Source: Branchiostoma lanceolatum
Taxonomy: Eukaryota > Chordata > Leptocardii > Amphioxiformes > Branchiostomatidae
Assembly: GCF_035083965.1 (NCBI RefSeq)
Contig: NC_089738.1
Coordinates: 14,534,734 to 14,598,733, forward strand
Direction: 5' to 3'
DNA: 64,000 nucleotides
In this document: piece after piece, positions 1 to 15,843 of the stretch
How the letters are laid out: each line of letters starts with the position of its first letter
How positions within the stretch are numbered: the stretch's first letter is position 1
Notes under the pieces: generated by a model
What the model saw: the letters and a program-made list of their open reading frames with translations, nothing else
Database searches by the model: none
What the model was told of the DNA's origin: nothing
Made by a program: the position numbers and the translations under genes

Positions 1-504
1 TGTTGTGGTTGTTTTGTTCGATAAATGATTAGATACTTTGAAGGAGGGACAAATTCAATGGTGGTGTTTTTTGACATCTAATATGTATGTATGTTTGTAT
101 AACATACATTGCACAATCTGTTGAATAAGAGGAATGTTCTAGTATATGTAAATTTTGTTTTTCCTTCTTTGCATTATGTAAGTGTTATTTTACAAAAATG
201 ATGACTTTTCAACACAGAATAAAGTTTGTATCTTTTACAAACTTGAAAACTAACAGAATTTTTAGACAGTTTATACCTTTCACCTGCAAAATCTTTGGTC
301 ATTGGTTGTTGAAATACAGTAGAGCAGCCATGAGCCTGTGATGTCCTGTCCCCAAAATCTTCTCCACTTAAATGTGTGGGGTTTGTTTGTTTCTTTGTTT
401 TGCGTCATAGTATCCAGGAAACCACCTTCTGGCATATCACACTTAGTTTTTGTACTCTAAAGGACCAAACTGATTGGCTTGATTTCACCATGTCACACAC
501 CTCC

Positions 505-690
505 TTGATGATCCCCTATTCTTTTCGATAAGAGTGGTGGGTTCTTTATGATGCTCTGTATGTGGCGCTCTTTAAACATGGAAGCTCCAAACAGACACAA
601 CCTTTGTGGCCTGCTAGTGATTCGAACCCAGAACCTTAAGTTCTAATCTAAGTCAACAATCCAATTGCAAGACCACCTTTACACTTGCTT
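505..690 (-). repeat. tRNA-derived SINE remnant
   Basis: Read on the minus strand, a B-box-like GGGTTCGAATCA lies near 630-645, preceded by a tRNA-like head (659-690). A tail resembling that of the copy at 4475-4785 follows, including the shared block around 515-545 (CTATTC then TTTCGATAAG on the plus strand). Inferred by comparison with the other copies in this window. Confidence 0.45.
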
Positions 691-850
691 ACTCACTCCA
701 TCAAGTTTGCTCAGAATCTTCCCCTGACTAGTTTTCTCCAAAACTCTCTGTCGTCTATTTGCGCTGCATGTAGTTGGTGTAGGTCCATACCGCTGCCAGC
801 TTCAAGTTGTTAAAATCTTTCTTTAAACGTTGATTATCTCCATGAAAATA

Positions 851-1079
851 TCTCCATGAAAAAGGCTTTTTCATGGAGATACTGTTTTGCGTGCGTTTGC
901 GTGTTTGTGTGTATGTTTGTGTCACCCGATGCTTAAAGTCAGCATAACTGTAGAACATGTAGATGGATTGTAATGATATTTAGTATGTGGGTAGGTGTTG
1001 GGAGGAGAAAGGTCAAGGTCGATTTTGGGCCCCTTGGTATGTGTCACTGGAACTGCAATGGCGTATTTTTCTTTTACAG
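851..1079. repeat. Dispersed repeat abutting the SH3 exon acceptor
   Basis: A hairpin with 14-bp arms (TCTCCATGAAAAAG and its complement) sits at 851-879. It is followed by sequence whose later part (GTATGTGGGTAGG, then TCGATTTTGGGCCCC near 985-1035) is echoed in the next intron at about 2034-2090. The polypyrimidine tract and acceptor of the SH3 exon lie at the end of this repeat. Confidence 0.4.
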
Positions 1080-4000
1080 ATGTTTGAAGACGAGGATGAG
1101 GTGACGTACGCAGAGGCCCTGTGGGACCATGTGACGATGGACCCCGACGAGCTGGCCTTCAGAGCCGGGGAGGTGATAGAAGTGACGGATCTGAACGACA
1201 AGGACTGGTGGTGGGGCTGTATCGAGGACAGGGAAGGATGGTTTCCCGCTGCGTTCGTCAGGGTATTTATCTATCGTTCATTTTATAGACCCCCATCCCC
1301 TCAGGGTTGGATGAGTTTTTAAAAATCATTGCCTCTATAAGGCGAGTAGATAGTAGAAAATCTATTAGCCTGAATCATATTTTCACTGGCCAGAAATTTA
1401 AATGATATTGTTATGCTTGCATATCATTAACCATACCCAGGTATTTAGAGATCGGCAAATGTTCACAGGTCCCTCAGCTGCATCAAATTTGATGAGGAAG
1501 ATTTTCAGGTGAAAAATACGCTGTGAAGACTTTTTGATTCAGCGACCTTCAGACGATCAACAAATACGTCCGATACTTGTCAACTGTGTGCAGGGCGTTG
1601 AAGTGTGTTGGGTTCTTTTACATTTGATGCCCTGATGCTGTATAAAAATATACTGTACCATAAATCAGAATAATTTCTATTCTAACCTGTTTTAATTTCA
1701 TAATGTGTATTTGACTTGTTTCTAGTTGAGAGTTAACCAGGAGGACACAGTGGAAGACTATGTTGCCAAGATGAGGCAGGGGACCAGTGTTAATCTGCGC
1801 AGGTACAGCGTGAGCTTCAGTCAGAACAAGGACCAGATGAGAAGCAACGTGGTCAACGAGATCCTCAGTACGGAGAGGGACTACATCGGCCACTTGAGAG
1901 ACATCATTGAGGTAGATATTTGTTTGTTACATCCGGGAAGGAGGTTTACCTTCAACGGAGGTACTGCTTTTGGTTTTGTATGTGTGTTTGCAACTATAAT
2001 TCAAGATTCTTTCCATGGATTTGTATGAATTTGGCATGTGGGTAGTTATGAAGGTCTCAAAGAAACATGTCGATTTGGGCCCCCTAGCAGTATTTTCAGG
2101 TACTGTAGTATTACATGCCAACACCCCCTTATAAATGCCACAATGAAGATGGCTTAATTGTACCATTCACTGTACATTGAGGCAACCATTATACTGTAAA
2201 AGCTGAAATGTTCACGGTGGTTTTATGTTTGTGGCTTTTGCAGTATTCTATACCAATGTGAACTCAAAACCACCGCAAACACTCCATTTTCTCCCTAACG
2301 CGAAATTAAATCCCCACAAACATTTTTGCATTTACAGTATTTTCTATGTTATGTAAAGGCTGCAAATGCTACTAAAAAGATGACACATAGGAGAAAAGTA
2401 TTCTGGTACTGTACCATAAGATTTCACCCTTATTTTTGCAGGGTTATGTAAAGCAGTGCAGAAAGAGGCCAGAGATGTTCTCATGCGAAACCATCAAGAT
2501 GGTGTTTGGTAACATCGAGGAGATTTACCAGTTCCAAACCAGCTTCCTGCAAACCCTGGAGCACAGCAGTAGGCAAGACCTTCCTCATCTGAGTGAAGTC
2601 GGCAAATGTTTTCTGCAACATGTGAGTGTTCTTGATCCTCTTTGTAATCTTTTTGTTAATCTTTAGGTGGAGTAACAAATGTATGTGTCAGGGTAGAGTT
2701 TATAATATGGTGCTAGAGTCTCTGTCAACAGAGATTGCAAGGAGGATGTCTGCCAGTACAATCAGCAATCATCTAGCAGTAGAAATCCAGATTTTCTGTG
2801 TGATGTTTCCCTTGTTTTATTTCTAACTACTTTTGTTGTTGTTGTTTTTCAGAGAGAAGGATTTGAGATCTACTCAGAGTACTGTAACAACCATCCCAAT
2901 GCTGTCACTGAGCTGAACCAAATCATGAAGAGCAAGAAGTACAGACATTTCTTCGAGGTGAGCATCTCCTGAGAGATCTCTTTAAAGTTTGTATCCCCAT
3001 TGAATGGCGAATACCTCATGATACACATTTAATGATCAAGCCTTGTTAGGCTTATGTCATAAAATACATATTGTAATACTGTAGGGATTTAATTTTGCGC
3101 TACGCCCCGGTAGGTAGAATTGGAGTGTTCACAAAATGTTCAGGGTGGTTTAAACCGTTGAATTTCCGGTTCGTGGTGAAGAATTTGAAAATCGAAATAA
3201 AACCGCTGCAAACATTTCCCTTTTTACAGTATGCAGTCAAGCCTAGTAAATGCAACTACTCATGACCACCTCTGCATTAGAAAATGTATGTTGATTTTGC
3301 TCAATATGTTAAACAAATTCTAGCCCAGCTACACAAGTGATTAACGAACCGTTTGTTGTCTTCAGGCTTGCCGACTGCTTCAGAACATGATTGATCTGGC
3401 CTTGGACGGCTTCCTCCTCACCCCCGTGCAGAAGATCTGTAAATACCCCTTACAGCTGGCTGAGCTGCTCAAGTACACCAAGCCTGAGCACAGGTAAGGC
3501 CACTTCACTTCAGGATTCTCTCATGTAGGAGGTTGGACTAGTTTATTTGTATCGCTAATGCAGTAAACCGCTTTAAAGCATAAAACACCAGAAAGTACAG
3601 AAAGTCTGACTGCCCTCAAACACGTGTCATCCGAAAAGAGGTATGTAAAAATGAAAGAAATAAGAGAAATAGGTGTAAATGTAAGTGCCTTTCCCTAAGG
3701 GCACAACATTGGGCCTGCCTATGGCCATAAGTAAGGGATTCAAACCCAGGACTGAATGTTAGACATAGTTAACGTTGCTCCAGTGGTCCTCCTCACCAGA
3801 AAAACAAAATGTGCTGTCACAATATGTTTCAGAAAGGATCTAAAAACTAGGAAAAGCATTTATTTACGCATACCTTTCATAACATAACAGATCTCTCCAT
3901 ATGCAAACTTTTCACTTTATTCTTGTTCTGCTGGGGAGTTACTTTGCAAATTTGATGATTATAGCTAATTTTGGGAAGCGAGAAGATTTAAAGGCAACAA

Positions 4001-6942
4001 AGAAATAGTCAATTTTCCACGTTATCTTGATCCCACTGACTTCACAAGCAAACTTTATAATTTTGTTTTCCAGGGATTACGAAGATGTAAAGGCGGCACT
4101 GGAGGCCATGAAGGATGTTGCCAACCTCATTAACGAGAGGAAGCGACGGTTGGAAAACATCGACAAGATTGCAGCATGGCAACAGGATGTTGAAGGATGG
4201 GAGGTAAGATATGACCTAATTTGTCACTTTCTTCATGACTGGACTTTAGATGAGTTTCCATTGGACTTAAGAAGTGTAATCTCTCTCTCTCTCTCTCTCT
4301 CTCTCCAATTTTACGTCTTTCATTCCCCATCATGTTGGGGTTGGACGTGCTTTCACATGTATGGGGGAGCCCCAGAACTCCTCACTCATCAAGTGCAAAT
4401 CTCTAAGATGTTATCAGTGACTTTGAGACAGTTTTGGACAGTATTAGTACAAGCTGTGTAAGACTAATACTGGTGTAAGGTGTTATCCTCTCACACCAGA
4501 AAGGATCCCTACTCTTTTTGATAAGTGTGGTAGGATCTTTAACATGCTTGGGGTGTGACTTTCCCAAAACACAGGGCTTTTGGCTTTATGTCCCATCCGA
4601 GAGGATGTTCCTAGCCAGAGCTAAGTACTTATTTTCACCAGAGTCAGTTGTGAAAATGAAGTGAAAAAGGTGTAAAGTGCCCTTTCCAAGGGCACAGCAT
4701 TGGGGCCTGCTAGGGATTTGAACACAAAACCTTTTTATTCCAAGACTTAGTCAACAACCCTAACCACAAGACCACCTTGCCACCTTTTAGTTACAAAACA
4801 GTGGCACCAAAGGAGTAACAAATCTTTCTACATCTTGCATCGGATGTATTTAACTAAATGTCTTGTGTTGTGGCAGGGTGACGATGTTCTGGATAGGAGC
4901 TCTCAGCTGATTTATAACGGGGATGTACGGGTCATCACTACGGCCAGGGGCAAAGTACAGGACAGGACACTGTTCCTCTTCGACCACCAGATGGTCTTCT
5001 GCAAAAAGGTGGGCTAATCTTGTGTTTTCAAAATTTGTACATAGCGTCTGTTTTCTCTGTCATGACCAGTGGAAGAATAGCTCTTCAGTGAGCGTAACTG
5101 GATCGATATCACTTTCACGTTTTCACTTTAAGTGCTGTGAATCTTAAGCATTTCTGGCATTTTTGCATTAATCTCTCCACTATAAAATCATCACACAGCA
5201 AACATTTCTTCTGTAATGCATTCTGTGTGCCCAACATGAACATAACAAAACATGCTGCAAAATTAAGTGCCTTTGAACTAAAAGTGAATTTACAGAATGT
5301 TGATCCATTTTGCTTTGAAATTTACATGTTTGCTTCAGCGTGCTTTAGGAGTGTAACACTTGATATTTATGTGAAATATGTGTGTGTGCACTGATTTTTT
5401 ATGACTGTTCCTTTGCAAGGTGTAGCAAAAATTAACTCCGATTGTCTCATAATTCTGCCATACAGGATTTGTTAAAGAGGGACTGTGTGGCATATAAAGA
5501 GAGGATGTTGACTGGCCCATGTCAAGTTAAACCCATCCCAGATGGAAAAGGTATGTAAACTTTTTTTTAGAACTAAAACACATAGTAACTGTAGACTTAC
5601 AGTGAAACTACAGGTAGTGCAAATTTATGCGCATTAATACAAGACTAATGTAACCAACATTGACAGTAAAAGCTAATCTTTTTACAATATTTGCAGAATT
5701 GCATATCTGGTTTGGCGCTGCTCAAATGTTGTACAGGAAGTGATGACTGACATGGCTAAACCCGCATATGTCTGGGCGTTGAAATACATGTACTAATACC
5801 CATTTACTGAATAAAAAGACTCTTTTTACACAACCAAGTGATTTATTCAACCGAAGTTTTGGTGACCATCTGTCACCTTCCTCAAGGGCAATTCTGACTG
5901 GTTCACTTTGCACTGCAGCACAGGTGTTGCTACTTATAGATGCGTTCTCAAACAACGGTGACAGATGGTCACCAAAACATCGGTTGAATAAATCACTTGG
6001 TTGTGTAAAAAGAGTCTTTTTATCCAGTGACTTACCAACCTGATGAAACTATTCACGGACCATTGAAAGTATGTTTCCTAATTCTATTTCAGACAAGGAG
6101 TTGCAAACCTCCGTGAAGAATGCTCTTAAATTGTACGACATGGACAAGGAGAAGACATACATCCTTTGTCTGAAGACTCCCGAGCAAAAGATGCGTTGGC
6201 AGGAGGCTTTTCAAGAGGAGAGGGAGAAAGTAACGGAGGATAAGAAGAAGGGATTCGAGATTCCCCTTGATGTAAGGAAGAACGCTATGAACAAGTCATT
6301 CCGCAACAAACCATGCAAACCCAGAGCAGGTAAGCTAAACTTGGAATGTTTTGTTTTTCTCAGCACACATAAAGAATCATAGAGTCTCTGAAACATATGT
6401 AAAGGTTCAGAGAGTCTTCAAGGAACTGTCAAAAAATGAACTTACGTTGGAATCTGTTTTCTTGTAAAACAAGCTAACTTATTCAGTCTTAAGCTTAGAC
6501 TCTCCAGAAAGTCAAGTTTGTTCAGCTTCTCAGGAAACTCAGCGGTTATTTGCCATTCTTTGGCATACCTAGCTGCTATTTTCAATTGTTATTCTAGTTA
6601 TTGTTATTGTGCGATAAAAATCCTTTTAAAGCTGTTAAGTTTTGTTTCCTATATGTAAATATCAATTGTACCTCATACTTTTATCCAACCACATTCCACA
6701 GTTTCAGTTCGCATTTTTCTAAAACATCATAGCCTAAATTAATAAGTTTTCTATTTTCAGACTATCGACGTTTGTCCAAGAAGTATGAGGTGTCTGAGCC
6801 AAGCCTTCAACACGTCAGCCTCCCAAGAGGAATATCTTCCAAAGAAGTTTTTGCTGAAGTGAAGCAGAAACGTTCTATCATCCTTCCATTCTTCAACTTT
6901 GCTACAAAGAAGTCATCGAGGAAGGCTTCGGCATTGACTTGA
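1080..6942 (+). CDS. Rho guanine nucleotide exchange factor, SH3-DH-PH (ARHGEF9/ARHGEF4/SPATA13 family), 3' ten coding exons
   Basis: Members of this family (collybistin, Asef) load GTP onto Cdc42 or Rac at membranes. Exons: 1080-1262, 1726-1911, 2442-2621, 2853-2957, 3366-3493, 4074-4203, 4877-5008, 5466-5550, 6093-6329 and 6761-6942, giving 515 codons before the TGA. All junctions are GT-AG and in phase. The first exon encodes an SH3 domain (ALWDHV, then DWWWG and GWFPAAFVR). Exons 2-6 encode the DH domain ([55 protein letters not shown]). Exons 7-9 encode the PH domain (DILDRSS-like start, [23 protein letters not shown]). The tail ([11 protein letters not shown]) resembles the end of collybistin. 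The exon at 1080 starts at an acceptor, and although its first codon is ATG the true start is probably upstream. Vertebrates have three paralogues, so I give no symbol. Confidence 0.93.
1912..2100. repeat. Second copy of the dispersed repeat, in the intron after exon 2
   Basis: The sequence at 2034-2090 (GGCATGTGGGTAG, then CGATTTGGGCCCCCTAG) matches the repeat that ends at 1079. The left boundary is uncertain. Confidence 0.3.
2191..2340. mobile_element. Non-autonomous DNA element (MITE), ends ATACTGTAAA / TTTACAGTAT
   Basis: The ends are inverted (ATACTGTAAA at 2191 and TTTACAGTAT ending at 2340). The interior has mirrored blocks rich in GGTGGTTTT and AAAACCACCGC. Related copies lie at 3076-3232 and 50741-50948. 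No ORF. Confidence 0.55.
3076..3232. mobile_element. MITE related to the one at 2191-2340
   Basis: It starts with ATACTGTA and ends with TTTTTACAGTAT, with an internal CAGGGTGGTTTAAACCG block and a mirrored AAAACCGCTGCAAACATTT. It is more diverged than the 2191 copy. Confidence 0.5.
3675..3800 (-). repeat. tRNA-derived SINE remnant
   Basis: On the minus strand a B-box-like GGGTTTGAATCCC (about 3738-3750) follows a degenerate tRNA-like head. The downstream GGGCACAACATTGGGCCTGC (plus strand) is shared with the copy at 4475-4785. Confidence 0.45.
4281..4306. repeat. (CT)n microsatellite
   Basis: Uninterrupted CT dinucleotides in the intron after the exon ending at 4203. Confidence 0.9.
4475..4785 (-). 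repeat. tRNA-derived SINE, longest copy in the window
   Basis: Read on the minus strand it starts near 4785 with a tRNA-like head (A-box-like TGGTCTTGTGGTTAGG, B-box-like GTTCAAATCCC). It runs through GGGCACAGCATTGGGGCCTG (plus strand) to a tail with CCCTACTCTTTTTGATAAG. Other remnants at 505, 3675, 35930, 48740 and 57050 match parts of it. Confidence 0.6.
5812..6025. mobile_element. Foldback element with about 66-bp near-perfect inverted arms
   Basis: The left arm (about 5812-5880) and right arm (about 5956-6025) are reverse complements with about one mismatch. They meet around a 75-bp spacer in the intron before the last PH exon. Each arm carries a short stem (GGTGAC AGATG GTCACC) followed by AAAAC, recalling the core of hammerhead-ribozyme-bearing Penelope-like elements. 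A related fragment lies at 37471-37530. The family assignment is an inference. Confidence 0.6.
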
Positions 6943-8095
6943 GAATTAAAAGTGATAAGTTCTGAAATTGGGTAAAAAAAGCAAAAACCAGGTTATAGAT
7001 ATTGTATTTTAGGTTGATAGCTAATTGAAAATGATCGTATATTAAGAGAATGTACTAAGAGAATGGCTAGAAACCAAGCGATAAAAAGATTTGTTAAGGA
7101 AAGAAACCTGAAGAACTTAATACAGATTGAAAGCACCTGTGACAGTGAACGTTGCCTTTAAGAATGCTTAATATATGTTGTTTGGTTCAAAATGTTAAGA
7201 AACTTGAGCTAAAGCTGGGGTATGATACACAAAAATATCAATGATATGATATATGATATGTTAATTGTTCTGATATTTTTGATAAATCAATGTTTAAAAG
7301 ATGCTGCATGACTTGTAACTATGTAAGATACAGCTAGAATATTTTCCTAACGTCTTGTATTATCAAACACAGTAAAATTTGTAACATGTATTATTGTAAA
7401 GTAAAATATTAAGAACAGCTAGAAAATTCTAGCCAAGCAAGCCGAGTATGACAGGCAAATATGTGTTATATCATTGCCCGCTCGGTAAGAATACATTGTA
7501 TTGAGTTATGTTCTTAGTCTTTGCATATCAGCTTGGAAACTGTATGTAGTTAGATATAAACCTCAAGAAACTATTCTGTAAGACAAGCTACATGTACCTG
7601 TAACATACATATTGTTCTGCTGACTTGAAACTAAATCATGACAAAATTATATTCCGGCTCTGAAATCTTGCTCTTAAATCAGACAATTTTTGATCAAGCT
7701 TGTTCTTCAATACAGACTTTATGCAGTCCTCACAATAAGACTGGCAACATGCGCTACAAAGCCAAAGGTTCAAGCATCATGGTTCCAAACTCTATGCTAA
7801 AATGTAAAAGTAGAATTATTCAGGACAGTGGCGTGTCCATTGTTAAAAGTCAGCTGTTGTCCTATTACTACAAATGCTGCACAAACTCTTGCTGTCACTA
7901 AAAGTAATTTTAGAAAACGCTGAATGTTCTATTTTGCCATAACATTATATGATAGGTAAGAAATGGAATGTGTATAAAAATGTTATTATCCTGAAGCATT
8001 TGTTTATTGATGTACACGTTATGCATGTAATATTTTAATATTTCCTCTAAATACCAGTAAAAATAAAAAGTTTAATATGTGGAAATAACTTTGTT
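6943..8095 (+). other. Probable 3' UTR of the GEF gene
   Basis: AT-rich noncoding sequence follows the TGA at 6940-6942. A canonical AATAAA occurs at 8062-8067 and is the best polyadenylation candidate, giving a UTR of about 1.1 kb. Nothing else is visible. Confidence 0.5.
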
Positions 8096-8987
8096 TTTGA
8101 CTAATTCATATGTTATGTTGTAGTAAAAAAAAATTATCCATCGCATCACTACTTTCAAGCCTCTGCTGGACTAATAGCATATACTTGAGTCCACACAGCC
8201 TTGATCATATGGATGACATCAAGTTTCGTTCGTTTTCAAAATACTAGGTTGCCACCAAAATATAAACCATAAAAAGAAGCTGCAAAGTGAGTATATATAT
8301 CTTCCAACGTCAAAGAAAATGTGAAAACAAAAATAAAGAATTATTGTTTGGTACACCTGTGTTCAGTAATTTGTTCAACCTTCCTGAAATGAAGGCAACT
8401 CTTTTTGGGAGGGCCCAACTTTTTTCCGCATTCTTGCTTCAATTCTGTGACTGCCCAGAGGATGCCATTTATATAGTCAAATCAGTATGGCCTAATTATG
8501 TAATTTGCCTTCATATTTCGCCAGCCCAAATGGTTACCTTAGTAGATTGACGGCTTAGCCATGCACTGGCCCATTGTTTACCTTCTTCACGGCTTGCCTT
8601 CGCTGCATTTTCTATTGAATTGATAAAGTAGCCTCCACCAGGCCTTCCTTCGGGGGTACGGATCGTAGAATTCGGAAAAAAAATCAATAATTGTCCAGGA
8701 GAGTCACTCCACGGTAAGGTTAACATTTCTCCCTCGGTGGCTGCACCTGCAAAAGAAAACATTTATGGTGGCCTCTCCTGGCAACTATTCTCCCTATAGC
8801 TGGCGTGGCCAGTCTGGTAACGACTATAATAAATACAGTGTTATGCTTTACTGTGCGAAGGGAAACATCCATTGAATTGACCTCAGAACCCTTTTTGCTT
8901 CGATACTGAAGAAAAAGAAGCTTCTCAAAGTTTAGGTACCTTCTCCAGTCGATAGTTTTACCTTACAAAAGGCACTCACCGCCAATA

Positions 8988-9177
8988 CACTTCTGAATAT
9001 GTTGTTCAATCGACTAGATGGTCTTTCTCATAACCTGTCCTTGGTACTGAAATAGAACTCTATATGGAAAATATCTTACCCTCCTAACTAACACTTCTTA
9101 AGATATCGTTTAGTACATATGATGGTTTAGGGTACAATAAAAGCCATCTAGACTCCTGAATAACACATTCAGAAGTG
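8988..9177. repeat. Foldback structure with about 34-bp imperfect arms
   Basis: The arm at 8988-9021 (CACTTCTGAATATG, then GACTAGATGG) is mirrored at 9144-9177 (CCATCTAGACTCCTG, then CATTCAGAAGTG). It may be a decayed MITE. Confidence 0.4.
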
Positions 9178-9892
9178 TTATTTGGTATACTATATGATTC
9201 TTATACTACACTTCAGCACCATGGACAGAGCATGGACTTATAATAGACAGATTAACACTTTCGCCGACCACTAAGTCGCTTACCTCGGGGACTGAGGAGT
9301 GTATAATTAATATCTCAGCTCTCGTCTTGCTCTGGTACATGAATTCAAATGTTTCTTTTGTTTTCTTTCCTTTGGCTATTTTTTGCCCAGCTGTAGTATG
9401 AAGTCGAAGTAAAAACCCAAGATTCACGCCATGTGCGATCCATTGTCTTTGTAGTGTCACTATTACACGTGCCTCTCCCGAAATTACTCACCGATTTATA
9501 CTAGAACACCGTTATACGTTATCAGTTAGTGCGCGTGTATAGATGTTGTCAATTAAGACTGGTGAATTTACATACAAGTGGCAAAAGAGATGATGGTAAT
9601 AGGCTATTAATGTGATATGCGATAAGGCCATCACGAATATAAGAAGGCCTTCTTTCCTTATTTTCTTATGCATAAATGTGTACCAAAAAGTCTTTTGCAC
9701 ATTTTTTCCTTTGTCAACGGAAACGAATGCCTTGTACTAGAAAGTGTCATTTCTGCATCTGATGCAAAGAAATAAGTAATCGTTATCAAATTCTCTTCTA
9801 TCGTCTTTGCACATAATCTAAATTGCTGCATCATTTTTTACGGTTGCAATGTGATTGGTAACTGTGGTCTAATCGCTTTTTTAAAAGCCCTT

Positions 9893-10092
9893 GAGGCAGT
9901 GGGTTGTAATCCACAGCGGTAAAAGAATGTAGAACCCATCTTCTGCCTTTTACCTCCCCAACCGAAGTCAGGTACTCATTTTTACACCTGATTGGAGTGA
10001 GGTGTCAAGTACAACGTCTAGCCTGGAATGCCAGGAATCGAACCCGTAACCTCTCGATCTCGCGCCCACTTGGCCACGCCACGACTGTGATG
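9893..10092 (-). repeat. tRNA-derived SINE (second family)
   Basis: The minus strand begins near 10092 with an A-box-like TGGCGTGGCCAAGTGGG, followed by GAGATCGAGAGG and a B-box GGGTTCGATTCC (about 10034-10045). It then runs into an unrelated body ending near 9893. The tRNA-like head is clear, but the body differs from the SINE family at 4475. Confidence 0.6.
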
Positions 10093-10581
10093 TATGTACA
10101 TTGAATTCACGGGTATCTTCCTCAAGTTCCCGTGTGCGTGACTTGCGTAACAAGAATAAGGTAAGAGACTTACGAAACTGACACCTTTCGTAACTGGCAT
10201 TACCGAACGATGTACTTCAGTCATATCAAGTGGTTCTGGAACATTACTAGATTAACCGTCAACATGCGATCAGGTCCTTTCAACCTTAACAAGATTAACG
10301 GGTGCGTGATACACGCCAGAGATCGTGTTTTATAAACCTCTCAAATTGGATTCTAATTTGCCACGACACACAAAACGTGATCGCTGTGTAGTGAACGCAG
10401 ATTGAGTTATTACCCACAAGTAGCGGACTTGATGAAATTTACGGTTTCAAAAGGCGCATTTCGTTCCAATGATGGTTCCCCTTGAAGCGCTGCATGGATT
10501 TCTCTTTGATTTCATATCAAACGATTTTGATGTAAACATGTTGTGTAAAAGGAAAGGTTTCATAATGCGGATGGAACAGTA

Positions 10582-10587
10582 TATAAA
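10582..10587 (+). promoter_or_regulatory. Candidate TATA box of the GPCR gene
   Basis: TATAAA lies 68 bases upstream of the chosen ATG, which leaves room for a short leader. Position and sequence fit a TATA-type core promoter. Confidence 0.45.
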
Positions 10588-10654
10588 TGCGTATTTGCAA
10601 CCATCGTTGGACGTTTAGAAGGTTACGGTGCTAAAGTATAGGGCAGCGGCGACT

Positions 10655-14601
<3,947 letters not shown>

Positions 14602-15843
14602 TTTCTCAGTCGAATTTTCAGATATTACAGGCTCTATATTACACGGCATGTGGTTAGATGGCATGATGGCATATTGTATAAAAAAGATATGTTAGACCAC
14701 AGCAAGTAGATTTTATGGACGGCAACCTCGTGCACTTTTCGCCTCATTAAAAAAACCCACAGAAGTGACACTAGTGAGGAAGCCATGAGTGAAGTTGTTG
14801 AAGTGGAACTAGTTCGGTAGTTGTTGAAATGGCACTAGTCTGGTAGCCTTGACTGTAGTTTATTGCAATTAATTGTTTTGAAGCGAAATGACGAAGAACA
14901 ATTATGTTATGTGATAGAAATTGATAGCTTATCATAATTCATCCATATACTCGTTTATAGGAGATAGATTTTATGAAATAATGTCTGACGTATTTCATGA
15001 AGGACACATTCATGTTATAATGTATTATTGTAATTTTGTGTGATTAATTGGTGTTATAGGAATTTCAAACTTTTATTTTCTTATTTATTTATCTATTAAA
15101 CTTCACAGAATGAAATCTGAGAGGTGTTGGCAACAGAATCGATGCATCCTTTACAAGGCCAACGCCTCCAAAGTACATTTAAAACAAATAAAGAATCATC
15201 ACTAATATAATATCACAATACATTCAAGAAATGACAATAATAACAAACTTGTGCATACGTATCTTTTCTTCAGGTTGTGTAATAAATCACAAATAAAACT
15301 TTCCGAGTCCCACTCCATTGCAAAGTCACGGACCTATATTTGAGTACGCGTATGTATGTACGACTTCTTCGGTCATACCTGGATTCATCCCATTTTTCCG
15401 ACTTCTTAGACGACACTCAGTTATAGCCCCATTAGAAATAGTTGTTCTTCTTTATTCAATCAATATAAAGCTGGCAATTGATATAGGCTTGTCAGGTGCG
15501 TATCAAACGATCTGTTGGTACAATGGTCGATGGAAAACTATTCGAACTTACGCTGTAGAATTCTAGAAATGTTGTGTGACTTGAACAATCAATCAAGGAA
15601 TCCTGATTACAAATTGTAAAACAATATTCAATGTTTAAAGTGATATGCCAGGGCGAAGCATATGGTAAAGTTAGGCAATAAATGGCATGCAATTGCTATT
15701 CTATTTCTGTGCCCAGTTTGCTTCATTATATATATTCATATATATATATACAGATTGGGTGTTTATTGCTTAACAGTCTGGAAAATGTCATTGCATGTAC
15801 ACGTAGACAATTAACTGGACAACGGTTTCCTGCACAATGGTGA
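14602..15843. other. GPCR 3' flank and kinase-array 3' flank
   Basis: No coding sequence is supported. AT-rich DNA after the GPCR stop probably includes its 3' UTR. A possible LINE tail lies at 15065-15315 (minus). TTTATT at 15762-15767 is AATAAA on the minus strand, about 80 bases past the first kinase stop. Confidence 0.4.
15065..15315 (-). mobile_element. Possible LINE 3' tail
   Basis: Read on the minus strand, a short hydrophobic open end is followed by a 3' UTR-like stretch. It terminates in a run of AATAAATAAATAAG (plus-strand TTATTTATTTAT at about 15080). The arrangement is typical of LINE ends, but no reverse-transcriptase motif is left. Confidence 0.3.

Larger units (their letters stand above)
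1..1079. other. Intronic or upstream DNA before the first visible GEF exon
   Basis: No coding exon can be supported here. The next feature begins with a splice acceptor at 1078-1079, so at least one exon of that gene lies to the left of the window or is a short leader I cannot recognise. The stretch holds a SINE remnant (505-690) and a dispersed repeat with a small hairpin (851-1079). The rest is AT-rich sequence with no visible structure. Confidence 0.5.
8096..10581. other. Gene-free interval
   Basis: Only short open frames without recognisable domains occur. The interval holds a foldback structure (8988-9177) and a SINE (9893-10092). The last 300 bases before the GPCR are its presumed upstream region. 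Confidence 0.5.

Noticed and set aside
9990-10092. tRNA gene on the minus strand
   Set aside because: A- and B-box-like motifs are present, but no cloverleaf closes and the sequence runs into a SINE body.
10628-10654. GTG start upstream of the GPCR ATG
   Set aside because: Animal genes start at ATG. The ATG at 10655 directly precedes a glycosylated N-terminus.
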